From Anodontia alba (lineage: Eukaryota; Mollusca; Bivalvia; Lucinida; Lucinidae): DNA of 64,000 nt. The notes beneath the pieces are model-generated. The model was not told where the DNA came from. It searched no databases and was given only the letters and a program-made list of their open reading frames with translations. The DNA is taken from assembly GCA_964016985.1 (NCBI GenBank), contig OZ024825.1, forward strand, positions 5,450,056 to 5,514,055, written 5' to 3'. The translations under genes and the position numbers were made by a program. This document shows, in pieces, positions 19,670 to 30,167 of this stretch. The first letter of the stretch is position 1; every line of letters starts with the position of its first letter.

Positions 19670-20552
19670 CAACAAAGTTGCTGATAAGGTGCTTTTTTTC
19701 AACCTAAAACTACTGATATTTTTTCTTATTTTTCCACAAAAAACATATGCTGTGGTACTCATCAGAAACACCAAGAACATATGCTGTGGTACTCATCAGA
19801 CGCACCAAGAACATATGCTGTGGTACTCATAAGCACCAAGAACATATGCTGTGGTACTCATCAGAAGCACCAAGAACAAATGCTGTGGTACTCATCAGAA
19901 GCACAAAAACATATGCTGTGGTACTCATCAGAAGCACCAAGAACATATGCTGTGGTACTCATCAGAAGCACCAAGAATATATGCTGTGGTACTCATCAAA
20001 ACCAAGAACATATGCTGTGGTACTCATCAGAAGCACCAAGAACATATGCTGTGGTATTCACCAGAAGCACCAAGAACATATGCTGTGGTACTCATCAGAA
20101 GCACCAAGAACATATGCTGTGGTACTCATCAAACCAAGAACATATGCTGTGGTACTCATCAGAAGTACCAAGAACATATGCTGTGGTACTCATCAGAACC
20201 AAGAACACATGCCTGTGGTACTCATCAGAACCAAGAACATATGCTGTGGTACTCATCAGAAGCACCAAGAACATATGCTGTGGTACTCATCAGAACCAAG
20301 AACATATGCTGTGGTACTCATCAGAAGCACCAAGAACATATGCTGTGGTACTCATCAGAACCAAGAACATATGCTGTGGTACTCATCAGAAGCACCAAGA
20401 ACATATGCTGTGGTACTCATCAGAACCAAGAACATATGCTGTGGTTCTCATCAGAAGCACCTTGGTGCTTCTGATGAGAACCACAGCATATGTTTTTTTT
20501 GTGGAGAAATAGGAAAAAATAGTTTGTAGATACCCCCTCTTATCTGGAACTA
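19670..20552. mobile_element. MITE-J expanded by a satellite
   Basis: Left 'gctgataaggtgctt..caac', right 'ccctcttatctggaactatg', the J termini. The right core arm (20460-20495, 'gtgcttctgatgagaaccac') is single copy; the left arm is expanded to 22 units. Confidence 0.8.
19744..20460. repeat. 22-copy satellite, 34/31-bp units
   Basis: Unit 'acatatgctgtggtactcat' + 'cagaagcaccaaga' (34 bp), or a 31-bp form lacking 3 bp. From about 20160 the two forms alternate, giving a 65-bp higher-order period. All three forward frames stay open because the unit contains no stop in any frame; this is not a gene. Confidence 0.95.
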
Positions 20553-20685
20553 TGACACTATCCATGGACAATGAAGGCTCTGATCAGAAAGTGTGAATGC
20601 ACAGTTTGGTTGGGTCTTTGCTTGCCATGCATGCACCAAAAATCCCTTTCTTGTAGAACTGCTCATATATCTTCATGAAGAATCA

Positions 20686-21796
20686 AAACAAGAGGTACAA
20701 GTGGGCATGAATTAGTCACCTGAGCAATAAGATATCAATATATAAGTGACACATATGACATGGGGCTAAGTGTTTAATATTGAATGAAAGCCTGTAGTTC
20801 CTCTGTGTTTATTATTTATGGTTCTATACATATATATAGCCACAGGGTAGGGGAAGACAACACCCAAGGAGTAAAATTTTGATGGAAAAAGAAATCTGTT
20901 GATATTTCAATCATTTTTTGCAAATTTCAGAAAAATCACATAGGACTCCCATTTTATGTGATTTTTTTTTTTCATGATTTTATACATATATGTAGCCCCA
21001 GAGTAGGGGAACAAAACTGTTATCTAAACTAAAGGCTCTTCCTACTTTGATCAAATGCTGCAAGTTTCTTCGATTAGTCTTCAACACAGTTTGAGAAAAT
21101 GACTTTCAAACAGTTTCCCAGGTAAATATTTAGGGAAGCAAATTTGACCTTGCTGTAAAAAGGTCAAAGGTCAACACAGGATCATCATCTGAACAAATTT
21201 GGCAGGCATCCCACCCCTGCTGCTCTATACCATGACCATGGCTCAGCCTCAGAACTTTCTTGGTTCTGACAAAAAAACATTTTTAAATATTTTACCTTAT
21301 ATGGACATGGTGGCCATCTTAGTCAATGGACTGTGACTTTTGTTTGTGTTGAGGTTTTACGGCCCAGTCAACCCAATGGGGTCATGTCGAGCGCAGTCAG
21401 TTTACCTAACCACACGTTTACTGGGCAGGCTTAGTCCTCTAAGCGGTTAACCAGTATTGTGCACATTCTTTCGCCAGAAACTGACAACTGCCCTTCTTGA
21501 ATCAGCGGAAGGGAGAGAATGACCGTAGAAAATATTTCATGATCAATCTCCACGAAAGAATGTTGCCGACCTCGGCGGGGGTTGAACCCGCGACCTCCTG
21601 GTCTCCAGTCGGACGGCGCATCCAACTGAGCCACCGAGGCCGGCTGGACTGTGACTAGTGGAACAAACCCTACAAAGAAAAGATTTGACATGAATTTTGA
21701 TGGACAATGGCCCTGAAGTTTCAGAGGAAATGTGGGTCAAAGGTATGGATGGACAGATGGATGAAAGACACCAAATGTTCACAATAGCTCATCCTG
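20686..21796 (+). mobile_element. Dispersed element H, copy split by SINE
   Basis: Starts 'aacaagaggtacaagtgggc...cacctgagcaa', contains 'catatatgtagccccagagtagggga', and ends 'cacaatagctcatcctgttc'. Interrupted at 21339-21644. Confidence 0.65.
21339..21644 (-). mobile_element. tRNA-derived SINE, complete
   Basis: About 306 bp flanked by an exact 12-bp duplication tggactgtgact (21327-21338, 21645-21656). On the minus strand it begins with a tRNA-like head. Its A box TGGCTCAGTTGG fits TRGYNNARNNGG, and its B box GGTTCAACCCC fits the GGTTCGANTCC consensus with two changes. A ~200-bp body follows and the tail is 'taaaacctcaacacaaacaa'. RNA polymerase III transcription from the internal promoter is expected for the family. 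The anticodon stem is not clear enough to name a parent tRNA. It lies inside element H. Confidence 0.92.
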
Positions 21797-21840
21797 TTCC
21801 TCTTATTCTGAGCGCCAACCATATTCAGTAAAGTTATCAA

Positions 21841-22050
21841 TTCACCCACTGTAGTCTGCAGACCCCTAAAAGGGTAATTGACAAACAGATGCTGCAGAAT
21901 GTGGCATCTGATCAGGGTCTCCACTGTTTGCAAATAATTTATCCATTATTCTATAGGAATATCTAAATTTCATAGCAGAACTTACCTAAAATTGAAATTG
22001 GGCTCTTCCAATATTTAGTGTGGGAGTCTAGTCAGTCTACAATGGGTTAA
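21841..22050 (+). mobile_element. MITE-B, near-complete
   Basis: Left TTAA decayed to TTCA, then CCCACTGTAGTCTGCAGACC; right AATGGG-TTAA shared with the next copy. One core-1 arm is shortened. Confidence 0.78.
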
Positions 22051-22235
22051 CTCATTTTAGTCTGGAGACCCCCGCAAATGGGTAATTGACAAACAATGCA
22101 GACCCAGATCAGATGCTGCAGAATGCAGTGTCTTCTCTAGCAATATCTAAATCAAAAAGCCTAACATACCTAAAACAGAAATTGGACTCTTTCAATCTAG
22201 AGTGTGGGGGAGTTTATTCAATTTTAAATGGGTTA
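22047..22235 (+). mobile_element. MITE-B, complete, abutting
   Basis: Same orientation as the copy before it and joined by one TTAA. The right core arm is deleted (goes from 'gcagaatgcagtgtct' straight to 'tctctagcaatatcta'). Confidence 0.78.
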
Positions 22236-22456
22236 AATGCTTCACATGCTAAAAATGTAAAAAGACTGAGAAGCTGGAACATTCAGTAATGTGAGAAGTT
22301 GTTTACTGACTAATCCTTAAAAACACTATGAAAATACCTATGAATAATAACAATGGAATTTCAGAAGTATGGGAAGCTACTTAAAGCCTTCAGTTTTATA
22401 TATTCATTGGTATTTGTAGCATTTATTTCAAACCAAAACCACTGATATAACATTAT

Positions 22457-22899
22457 TCTTGTAAATGTCATAAAATTTCATATACCAAACTTTCTGGCAA
22501 AATGGCATATAAGAACAGTGCAGAGCCATATCAGACTGCTCCAGAAGGAACAGTCTGATCAGGATCTACACTATTTGCCATTCCACTATGTATTTTAACC
22601 CTTGTCCTGCTGAATAAATTAAGAAGCCACGCCCACTTCTAATTTTCAGCCAATCAGGTTATTTGAACCAGATTGTTGTTATAAATTTGCATACTTGATG
22701 GCAAACAGTGCAGATCCAGATAAGTTGGCTTCTTCAGAAGCCAACTGATCTGGATCTATACTGTTTGCAAAAAAGGGTATATCTGGATTTAGCAGGACAA
22801 GGGTTAAGAAACAAGTTTGGTACAATTTTGTTGCATAAAAAATAAACTTCAGTCCAAAGTATGGAATAAAGTGTTCGAAATCTTAGAACATTTACCATA
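22457..22899 (+). mobile_element. MITE-E split by MITE-A
   Basis: Left part: 'gtaaatgtcataaaatttca', core-1 hairpin, 'gccattccactatgtattt'; right part: 'gaaacaagtttggta...tgcataaaa...gtgttcgaaatcttagaac...tttaccaTA'. Joined, the parts match other E copies. Confidence 0.8.
22595..22807 (+). mobile_element. MITE-A nested in E
   Basis: TTAACCCTTGTCCTGCTGAA ... GGACAAGGGTTAA. The host E sequence gives the empty site, confirming TTAA duplication. Confidence 0.92.
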
Positions 22900-22907
22900 C
22901 TGTTAGT

Positions 22908-23153
22908 ATAACCCTTAAAACGCCAAGAAAACCTGCATCTGAAAATGTCGTCTGTTCATGTCATTTGCTGAATATTCTTGCAAAGTTTTCAAACCTTTTT
23001 TTTTGCATACCTGCAAACAGTGTGACCCTGATCAGATTGCTCCTAGAGGAGCAGTCTGATCTGGGTCCACACAGTTTGCAAAAATGATTTTTAAAGTCTC
23101 AAGCAGATAACGGAGCAGACGACAATAGTTGTGACTGGCGCTTTAAGGGTTAA
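22908..23153 (+). mobile_element. MITE-D1, near-complete
   Basis: Left TTAA changed (ATAA), CCCTTAAAACGCCAAG; right GGCGCTTTAAGGGTTAA. Core-1 hairpin around 'gctcctagaggagc'. Begins 9 bp after the E element. Confidence 0.83.
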
Positions 23154-23189
23154 CATACATGTACTTATCCTAAACGCTGACATAGCTAC

Positions 23190-23445
23190 AGGTAAGGTAT
23201 ATTTTTTCAATCAGAAGGTATTGACATTTTTATTTTTCCACAATAACATGTATCATGGTACTCATCAGAAGCACCTTGGTGTGGCACTTCTTATGAGTGC
23301 CCATAAAATATGTTTTCATGCAGAAATCAGAAAAAAATGTATTATTTTTCCATGAAAACACAAATTGTGGGTACCACAACATATGTTTTTGTGAAAACAC
23401 AAATATCTGGATACCTACTTTTATTTACAGCTATACTTTGAGTTT
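23190..23445. mobile_element. MITE-J, rearranged
   Basis: Core 2 (gtactcatcagaagcacctt / ggcacttcttatgagtgccc) followed by a second, partial pair of arms ('ttccatgaaaacacaaattgtgggtac'). Confidence 0.6.
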
Positions 23446-23461
23446 GAACAAGTCCATTTGA

Positions 23462-23681
23462 TTAACCCTTAAAACGCCAAGAAAATCTGCATTTGAAAAT
23501 GTCGTCTGCTGAATATTCTTGCAAACTTTTCAAACCTATTTTTGCATACCAGCAAACAGTGTGGACCCAGATCAGACTGCTCCTAGTGTGGGTCCACACT
23601 GTTTGCAAAAAATGACTTTTAAAATCACAAGCAGATGACAAAGCAGACGACAATTGTTGTGATTGGCGCTTTAAGGATTAA
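23462..23681 (+). mobile_element. MITE-D1, complete
   Basis: TTAACCCTTAAAACGCCAAG to GGCGCTTTAAGGATTAA. The right core arm is shortened to 'gctcctagtgtgggtccaca'. Confidence 0.85.
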
Positions 23682-23749
23682 ATTGAACAGCAAATAACAC
23701 AGGCCCTAATTTGTTGGCTCATTATGGAGTCTATACTGTTAGCTCAGGC

Positions 23750-23963
23750 TTAACCCTTGTCATGCTGAATAAATTAAGATGCCATGCCCACTTCTAATTT
23801 TCAGCCAATCAGATTACTTGATCCAGATTGTTGATATAAATTCACATTCTGAATGGCAAACAGTGCAGATCCAGATCAGTTGGCTTCTTCAGAAGCCAAC
23901 TGATCTGGATCTACACTGTTTGCAAAGGCAGGGTATATCCGGGCTCAGCAGGACAAGGGTTAA
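23750..23963 (+). mobile_element. MITE-A, complete
   Basis: 214 bp, TTAA-bounded; inner hairpin perfect over 20+20 bases (agatccagatcagttggctt and its complement). Confidence 0.93.
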
Positions 23964-24408
23964 CAGAGTTATATACCCGGTAATATTTTCCCCACTTCTC
24001 CTAGAAAATAGGATTGGGTATTTCATGCAAATGCTCTCATTACACAAAATGGCAAACCCACCTTTTTTCTTGGAAAATTAAGACAACATTACGAAAACAA
24101 GCCTTTTCAAATATACTGAAAATTTTACCACCAAAAAATGAAAATTTTCAGATAAAAATTCAGATGTTTTTCCTATTTCTGCTCAAAACATAGACTGTGG
24201 ATAATTTTTAGAACTGGGGGCAGTTCTAATGAGTACCCAAAATCTGTTTTTGAGCAGAAATAAGAAAATAATGTATACCCATGTAAACCCCAGTTTTAGT
24301 ATATAAAAGTGGGGGTAAGGGGGTCAACATTTTATCGGCATGTTTGCCTGTCAGATGAATATTTCAAAATATCACCTGCTGAAATTTTTACCTGGCATAC
24401 TGTGTTAA
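23964..24408. mobile_element. MITE-C split by MITE-N
   Basis: Left arm 'cctagaaaataggattgggt..tttcatgcaaat', then N, then 'caaaatatcacctgctgaaa..ttacctggcatactgtgTTAA'. Confidence 0.6.
24087..24347 (-). mobile_element. MITE-N nested in C
   Basis: 'cattacgaaaacaagccttt' left; core 2 shortened; 'gtaaaccccagttttagtat'; right end decayed ('atcggcatgtttgcctg'). Confidence 0.75.
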
Positions 24409-24624
24409 CTAACTTTAGGAATGTTGGAACGGGATGTAATCAATTAAGCAAAGCTTTGTGCATAACTTATTACTTCCTTTCCATACACTGCTAAAGTTAG
24501 GTAAACCATTCAGGTGGGCCAAAACTAGCCTATACTTAAGAAGTGATATGACAGATCTCAGACACAATAGCTGATCTGGAATGTCACTTGGTGGCTGAAA
24601 AAGATCTCAAAATTACAGAATGGT
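24409..24624. other. No recognised feature
   Basis: Unassigned sequence between a C element and the minisatellite. Confidence 0.4.
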
Positions 24625-25120
24625 CAGACTGTGTGGACTACTAACACAAGATTGTCAGGACTGTGATTGACTGAGCAGACTGCCTGACCTAGAATGTGTG
24701 CACTACCAGACACAGACTGTGTGGACTACTGACCCAGAATGTGAGCACTACCTGACAGACTGTGTCCACTACCAGACACAGACTGTGTGAACTACTGACC
24801 AAGAATGTGTGCACTACCTGACACAGACTGTGTGGACAACTGATCCAGAATGTGAGCACTACCTGACACAGACTGTGTGCACTATCAGACACAAACTGTG
24901 TGAACTACAGACCAAGAATGTGTGCACTACCTGACCCAGACTGTGTAAACCTGGCCTGGACTACCACATTCAGGTTGTGTGGACTACACTATGCAGCCTG
25001 TGTGGACTGCCTGACCTGACTGTGTGGAATTCCTAACCTGACTTGACTGTGTGGACTACCTGATCTGACTGTGTGGACTACCTGACCTGACTGTGTGGAC
25101 CTCCTAACCTGACTGTGTAG
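24625..25120. repeat. ~22-bp / 45-bp minisatellite
   Basis: Degenerate copies of 'actgtgtggactacctgacc' alternate with 'agaatgtgtgcactacctga'. The two unit types make a ~45-bp higher period in the middle; the right third uses only the first type. Confidence 0.88.
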
Positions 25121-25379
25121 ACTGCATGCTTTAAACAATACACCAGAAATATAAATGAAGTTAAACAGGAAAAGCCACAGTCAAGAAGCACAGCCTCCCT
25201 GTGACATAAAAAGAAGATGAGATTAGAAACAAGCAATGACAAGACACAATGGCACATTTGCAATACGGTAACCAACATACAAGAAGAACTGCAACAGAGG
25301 AACTCCCTTGCAACGGTCAGCAGAAAAACTACTGACTGTAAGGGGCTTACAGTGATTTTACTCAGTCAAAACCTTGCCC

Positions 25380-25579
25380 TTAACTCTTGTCATGCTGAAT
25401 GAACTAAGATTTCATGCCCACTTCTACTTGTCGGCCAATCAGATTACTTGATCCAAGTTGTTGATACAACTTCACATACCACTGACAAACAGTGCAGATC
25501 CAAATCAGAAGCCAACTGATCTGGATCTACACTATTTACAAAGGCAGGGTATATCCCGGTTCAGCAGGACCAGGGTTAA
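25380..25579 (+). mobile_element. MITE-A, complete with internal deletion
   Basis: TTAACTCTTGTCATGCTGAA to TTCAGCAGGACCAGGG-TTAA. One inner arm is deleted ('ccaaatcagaagccaactga'). Confidence 0.82.
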
Positions 25580-26252
25580 GTCTAATGCAGCTCCAAAATT
25601 CAAATATGTTTTCAGACTGCACAGGTCATAGTTCACAGTCAAATCGTCTTGTTCAAATTTCTATATATAAAGTGTGGTAAGGTTGTCGGTCTGAATATTT
25701 TGAGTAAATACAGTAGTCATAAATTTGAAACCAGTGTGTATGTATCTAAGGCCTTCTCCATCATTAATGTCTAGATGGTTTTATAGTTAATCTTCTAAAA
25801 TTTCAAACTCCTAATCATGAAGAATTCCCAAAGGGAAATAAATTGATTTTGCAAGGGAAATAGTAAAATTAGTAATTTCCCTTTGTTTCAAAGATGAGGA
25901 GAGTAATACCTTTAGTTCTTATTATGACTTATTCTGTTCAAATTTTTAGAACTTTTACCAAACTGATTATTTTGCAGTTCAGAGTTGTGATCTGCAATAA
26001 AAGGTGTCAAAGTATAGCACTTTAGCAGATGACAAATGTGTGATGTTTTCCTTTTATTGTTTTTGAAAAAACAAGGCATGACAGCTCATTCAAATCATCT
26101 CTGAAGGAGACATTTTGAATTTCTAACCTTGTTTCAAGAATAAAACATAAAAGATATTTCAGCTGACATTTTAAAAAATTCTGCATGTTAAAAGTTAAAA
26201 AAGGTTTGTGTATGAAGCAGCTCATTTAAAAGCTGAGTAATGAAATTCATCC
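25580..26252. other. No recognised feature
   Basis: Unique-looking AT-rich DNA. A weak inverted pair 'aaagggaaat' / 'atttcccttt' lies near 25830-25885. No coding signal. Confidence 0.5.
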
Positions 26253-26429
26253 TTAACCTTTACCACTTTTTGGGCTAATTTAGCAGATGAAAAACTGATT
26301 ATATTTTACTTATTTTTCCCAGAAAACAGGATTTGACATTGCATGCAAATTGTCTCCATTGAAATTTCAAAGCCTATTTTCTAAGAATTGTTGTCTGCTG
26401 AAAATTTTACCCAGCATGCTTAGCGTTAA
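26253..26429. mobile_element. MITE-C, complete
   Basis: TTAACCTTTACCACTTTTTGGGC to 'acccagcatgcttagcgTTAA'. Core 3 has one arm full, the other decayed. Confidence 0.8.
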
Positions 26430-26636
26430 AATGCCAGTTACAGCTGCAGATGACATTCTAATTTTTTTTCCCTTTGAAAATTAGACTTGATGTTTCAAGT
26501 GAATTATCTGCTTAGCAGATGATTTGCATGAAATATAACACAAGCTGTATTTGTTTTGAAAAACAACACTACTACTACTAATAATAATAAATAGAAGTAG
26601 TCTGCAACAATTCTGAATCACCCTCTTAACTGTTAA
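26426..26636. mobile_element. MITE-D2, abutting, with triplet run
   Basis: Starts at the TTAA of the preceding C element. Core 3 (gacttgatgtttcaagtgaa / tttgcatgaaatataaca). A short ACT/ATA triplet run sits at 26567-26592. Ends at TTAA 26633-26636. Confidence 0.7.
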
Positions 26637-26744
26637 CCTTTTGCCAGAATATGAACAATATAAGTCATGAATATTAATTAAATAAGGAAGTTAAGAATAT
26701 GGTTATATAGCATAATTGTGGACTTTTATGGCCCTTTCAGTCAT

Positions 26745-26973
26745 ATTAAGAATAAGTTGTTGGATTGAAAAATTAGAAGAGTCCAATTTCAATTTTAGGT
26801 ATGTCAGGCCACTATGAGATTTATATCTTCCTACTAATTCCTAAAGAAAAATGACTAACCAATTTGCAAACAGTAGAGACCCTAATCAGATTCTGCATTC
26901 TGTGGGTTCTGATCTGAGTCTGCACTGTTTGCCAATTACCCTTTTGGGGGACATCCAGACTAAATTGTGTTAA
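26745..26973 (-). mobile_element. MITE-B, left end diverged
   Basis: 'gaagagtccaatttcaattt..aggtatgtcaggcc', core-1 arms 'gcaaacagtagagaccctaa' / 'gagtctgcactgtttgc', end 'taaattgtgTTAA'. Confidence 0.75.
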
Positions 26974-27359
26974 GTAACAAATGATGCATGAATATATATA
27001 CAGTGGAACCTCCATGAAAGGTCACTTTTCTACAACAGTAGCCTCCAGTGGCAAATTTAGAGGAGATTTTGGGTTCAGTGGCCGATGGAGATCCCCCACA
27101 CTCATCCCATCCCCTGATTCTTCTGATATTGGTATTTCTTGCAGCAAGGCTAAAATTTTAATTTGTGTAAAAAGACAATACTCATTCTTATTTTGGAAAG
27201 TTTCTATCATTATTATACATGTATTGCTAACTTCAACCTGACTTTACATCACTTGCATTTTGACATTGAATAATTGTGCCCAGTTATTCTACAAGAACTG
27301 AAAACTACCAGCCTCATGAAAATACAACAGACTGTCCAATTTACAAATGATTCTTCTGA
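26974..27359. other. Mostly unassigned; lone pogo-like terminus
   Basis: 'acagtggaacctccatgaaa' at about 27000 resembles a Tigger/pogo inverted terminus, but no partner was found. 'ggcaaatttagaggagattttgggttcagtggcc...gatccccc' reads like a dispersed repeat. Confidence 0.4.
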
Positions 27360-27573
27360 TTAACCCTTGTCCTGCTGAATAAATTAAGATGCCACACCCA
27401 CTTCTAATTTTCAGCCAATCAGGTTACTTGATCCAGATTGTTGATATAAATTTACATACTGAATGGCAAACAGTGTAGATCCAGATCAGTTGGCTTTTGA
27501 AGAAGCCAACTGATCTGGATCTACACTGTTTGCAAAGGCAGGGTATATCCGTGTTTAGCAGGACAAGGGTTGT
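27360..27573 (+). mobile_element. MITE-A, near-complete
   Basis: Left TTAA and terminus intact; right TTAA decayed to TTGT. Inner hairpin intact with one mismatch. Confidence 0.9.
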
Positions 27574-27633
27574 CAATCAATGAGCAGCAATATGATAAAT
27601 GGTCTCACTATTTTCATGTTAATCATTTATATT

Positions 27634-27865
27634 TCAGCCACAAAAGTGAGAAAACATGCCATGTCCAATGAAGCCTCAGATTAGCCTGTGCATCTGTGCA
27701 GTTTGATCAGAGTCTTCTTTGTCTGCATGAAAAAACTTTGTATCCTTGGCTATCCAAAATGTGCCCAGTGAAGACTGATCAGACTGCACAAATGAACAAG
27801 CTGATCTGAAACTTCTCTGGGCTCACATGTCCTAAAGTATGTTTTCTGATGTCACAGCTCATTTA
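27634..27865. mobile_element. MITE-M, variant 2
   Basis: Outer 'agtgagaaaacatgcc' and 'gtatgttttctgatgtcac' are inverted. Arms 'ctcagattagcctgtgcatc' / 'gaacaagctgatctgaaact' are paired across 'cttggctatccaaaatg'. Confidence 0.65.
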
Positions 27866-27923
27866 TATTTGTTCAGAAGCTTCCTGCATCTGCATGTTCC
27901 ACAATATTACCAAATATAGAGCA

Positions 27924-28134
27924 TTAACCATTTGATTGCTGAACGTGAATGTAACAGATGACATGAGGATTTTTTTTTTCTTATTTTTTTCCAGAAAATT
28001 GTGCTTAACTTTTTATGTGAATCCATTCCTTAGGAGACACTTCACGTAAAATGTTAAGTTTTATATTTTGGAAAAAAAAAAGAAACTATTTAAAAATGTC
28101 TGCTAATGTTTTAATTCAGCATAGAAAGAATTAA
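27924..28134. mobile_element. MITE-C, complete, diverged
   Basis: TTAA at both ends; 'cagatgacatgaggatt', arms 'cagaaaattgtgcttaactt' / 'aaaatgttaagttttatatt' around 'cattccttaggag'. Confidence 0.65.
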
Positions 28135-28214
28135 TCAGTCAGAGGTAGATTCTGCTAACCTACCTCTTTAGTAACAACAGAGTTATAGGTCTTGCATACA
28201 AGAGTTTTGTCATA

Positions 28215-28433
28215 GGTCTAGATAAGAATGGGTATCAGGTAAATATTTTTCTTATTTCTCCAAGAAAACATGTTGTGGTACTCATTAGAAGCACCTCACT
28301 GAGGTGCTTCTAATGAGTACCCACAACATATGTTGTACTCATTAGAAGCACCTCACTGAGGTGCTTCTAATGAGTACCCACAACATATGTTTTAGACTGA
28401 GAAAAGTATCTTCGGTATCTTGTCAAGAGCTAT
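28215..28433. mobile_element. MITE-J with duplicated core hairpin
   Basis: J arms 'ttttcttatttctccaagaa' left; then two perfect copies of the core-2 hairpin (tactcattagaagcacctca / tgaggtgcttctaatgagta) in tandem at about 28277-28321 and 28335-28379. Confidence 0.8.
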
Positions 28434-28642
28434 GCATTTGTGACAACATCAACTAGGAGTAGAACTGAGCTGAGAACTGAGAAGTGCTGGACAAAGCAAA
28501 TGCAGACTGCTAAAGGCCCAGATCAGTCTTTGCAGCCACACAGTCTGATCAGACAAATGCCATGGGCCCTGGACAGAACATAGAGTATACAGCAATGCTG
28601 CCAAAAGCACCCCCAAAACAATGAAATGTTGCAAGTATTCTA

Positions 28643-28842
28643 CTAACCCATTGTAGACTAAATAGACTCTCCCACACTATATAGAGGAAGAGTCAAATTC
28701 CAGTTTTAGGTACGTCTGGTTATGATATTTACATATTCCTAGAGAAAAATGGTTAAACTGTTTGCAGTTCTGTGGCATCTGATCTGGGTCTGCACTGTTT
28801 GCTAATTACCTTTTTACGAGTATCCCAACTACAATGGGTTAA
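28643..28842 (-). mobile_element. MITE-B, near-complete
   Basis: CTAACCCATTGTAGACTAAA ... ACTACAATGGG-TTAA. The left core arm is partly deleted. Confidence 0.8.
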
Positions 28843-29081
28843 CCCTTGTCCTGCTGAACCCGGATATACCGTGCCCTTGCAAACAGTGTAGATCAGTTGG
28901 CTTCTGAAGAAGCCAACTGATCTGGATCTGCACCATTTGTCATTCACTATATGAATTTGGATCTGCATTGTTTGTCATTCAGTATATGAATTTATATCAA
29001 CAATCTGGATCAAGTAATCTGATTGGCTGAAAATTTGGAAAAGGTGTGGCATCTTAATTTATTCAGCAGGACAAGGGTTAA
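28839..29081 (-). mobile_element. MITE-A, abutting, with internal duplication
   Basis: Shares TTAA 28839-28842 with B. A ~40-bp segment (catttgtcattca.tatatgaatt) is duplicated in tandem at about 28931-29000, making this copy 243 bp. Confidence 0.88.
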
Positions 29082-29233
29082 ATATCTGGAATTGTGTTAA
29101 ACCTGCAGTGGCAGATAACTTGTTCTAACTGGCTTTAAAAAGGAAGAAGGAAATTTATTTGAGTGCACTTTTTGTATGAAACTCTATTTCCAGGCTGTAA
29201 AAGAACATAATGGAATCAAACAATAAAAGTGCT

Positions 29234-29446
29234 TTAACCCTTCTCTTGCTGAACACAACATGCCCTGTCTTAGCAAACAGTGCAGATCCAGATCAGTTGG
29301 CTTCTTCAGAAGTCAACTGATCTGGATCTGCACTGTTTGTCATTAAATATGTGAATTTTTATCAAAAACTGGGATCAAGTAATCTGATTGGCTGGAAATT
29401 AGAAGTGGGCGTGGCATCTTAATTTATTCAGCATGAGAAGGATTAA
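29234..29446 (-). mobile_element. MITE-A, complete, variant termini
   Basis: TTAACCCTTCTCTTGCTGAA / TTCAGCATGAGAAGGATTAA: both ends carry the same C-to-T / A-to-G style change (CTCTTG vs consensus GTCCTG). The copy at 61748 shows AAGAGAAGAG at one end, hinting at a sub-family. Confidence 0.88.
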
Positions 29447-29887
29447 TCCTATTTCAACAGTTCAATTCTGGAAAGGGTAACAAAAAACTTCAGTTTGGTT
29501 GCCTACTATAGTACAACTTGCACCACATCATGTTGACAGAGATGCTTAATTTATCACTACAAATGTACTTCTGATATATCATAGAGGTGTAATCATGTTT
29601 TCATAGTGGAAATAAAATGTGAAAGGTTTAAACTCTGGGACAAGTCCAATGATCTTTCTGTGACCAGAGAATTTCACTGTAAATGGCAGACAATTCCATT
29701 CGGAGGTATAGGATAAAAATGTATTGTAGAGACATTTATAAATAAGACATGTGGAGATATTTTAAGATAACATAAAGTTATTTATGACTAGAGAAGGTGT
29801 TTTAATTAAATCTATGTACTAAAAATTTGGATCAGGCAGTCAAAATAAGGGCTTGTTTTCAGCCACATATTCTGAATCACTAATGTA
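29447..29887. other. No recognised feature
   Basis: Unique-looking sequence, no repeat family or protein signal seen. Confidence 0.5.
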
Positions 29888-29999
29888 CAGTCGAACTTCA
29901 ATAGCTCGAACACTGATGGGTTGTTTATCATGGTTCATTGGAACTTGTTTTTGAGTCCTTACAAAATTCATCCAATATACTCAAAGAAAAAACATATTT

Positions 30000-30125
30000 A
30001 GGAAAGTTTTCTTATTTTATCATAAAATTATATGTTGTGTGTTCTCATTAGAACTGCCTCATCAAGGTGATTCTAATGAGTGCACACAACATACTATCAT
30101 TGTATAGAAGATCAAAAAGCCTTCC
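30000..30125. mobile_element. J-like hairpin nested in P
   Basis: Arms 'ttatatgttgtgtgttctca' / 'agtgcacacaacatac' with core 2 (cattagaactgcctca / ggtgattctaatgag). Outer ends decayed. Confidence 0.6.
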
Positions 30126-30167
30126 CTAAATTATCACCATTTGCTTCCTGACCTGGCACCATGATTA

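Noticed and set aside
19747..20529. Three overlapping long open frames (260, 243, 207 residues)
   Set aside because: They are the translation of the 34/31-bp satellite in all three frames; unit length is not a multiple of three and the peptides are mutual frame shifts of the same repeat.
21565..21644. A free-standing tRNA gene
   Set aside because: A and B boxes are present, but it continues into the SINE body, lies within a target duplication, and no clear anticodon arm forms.
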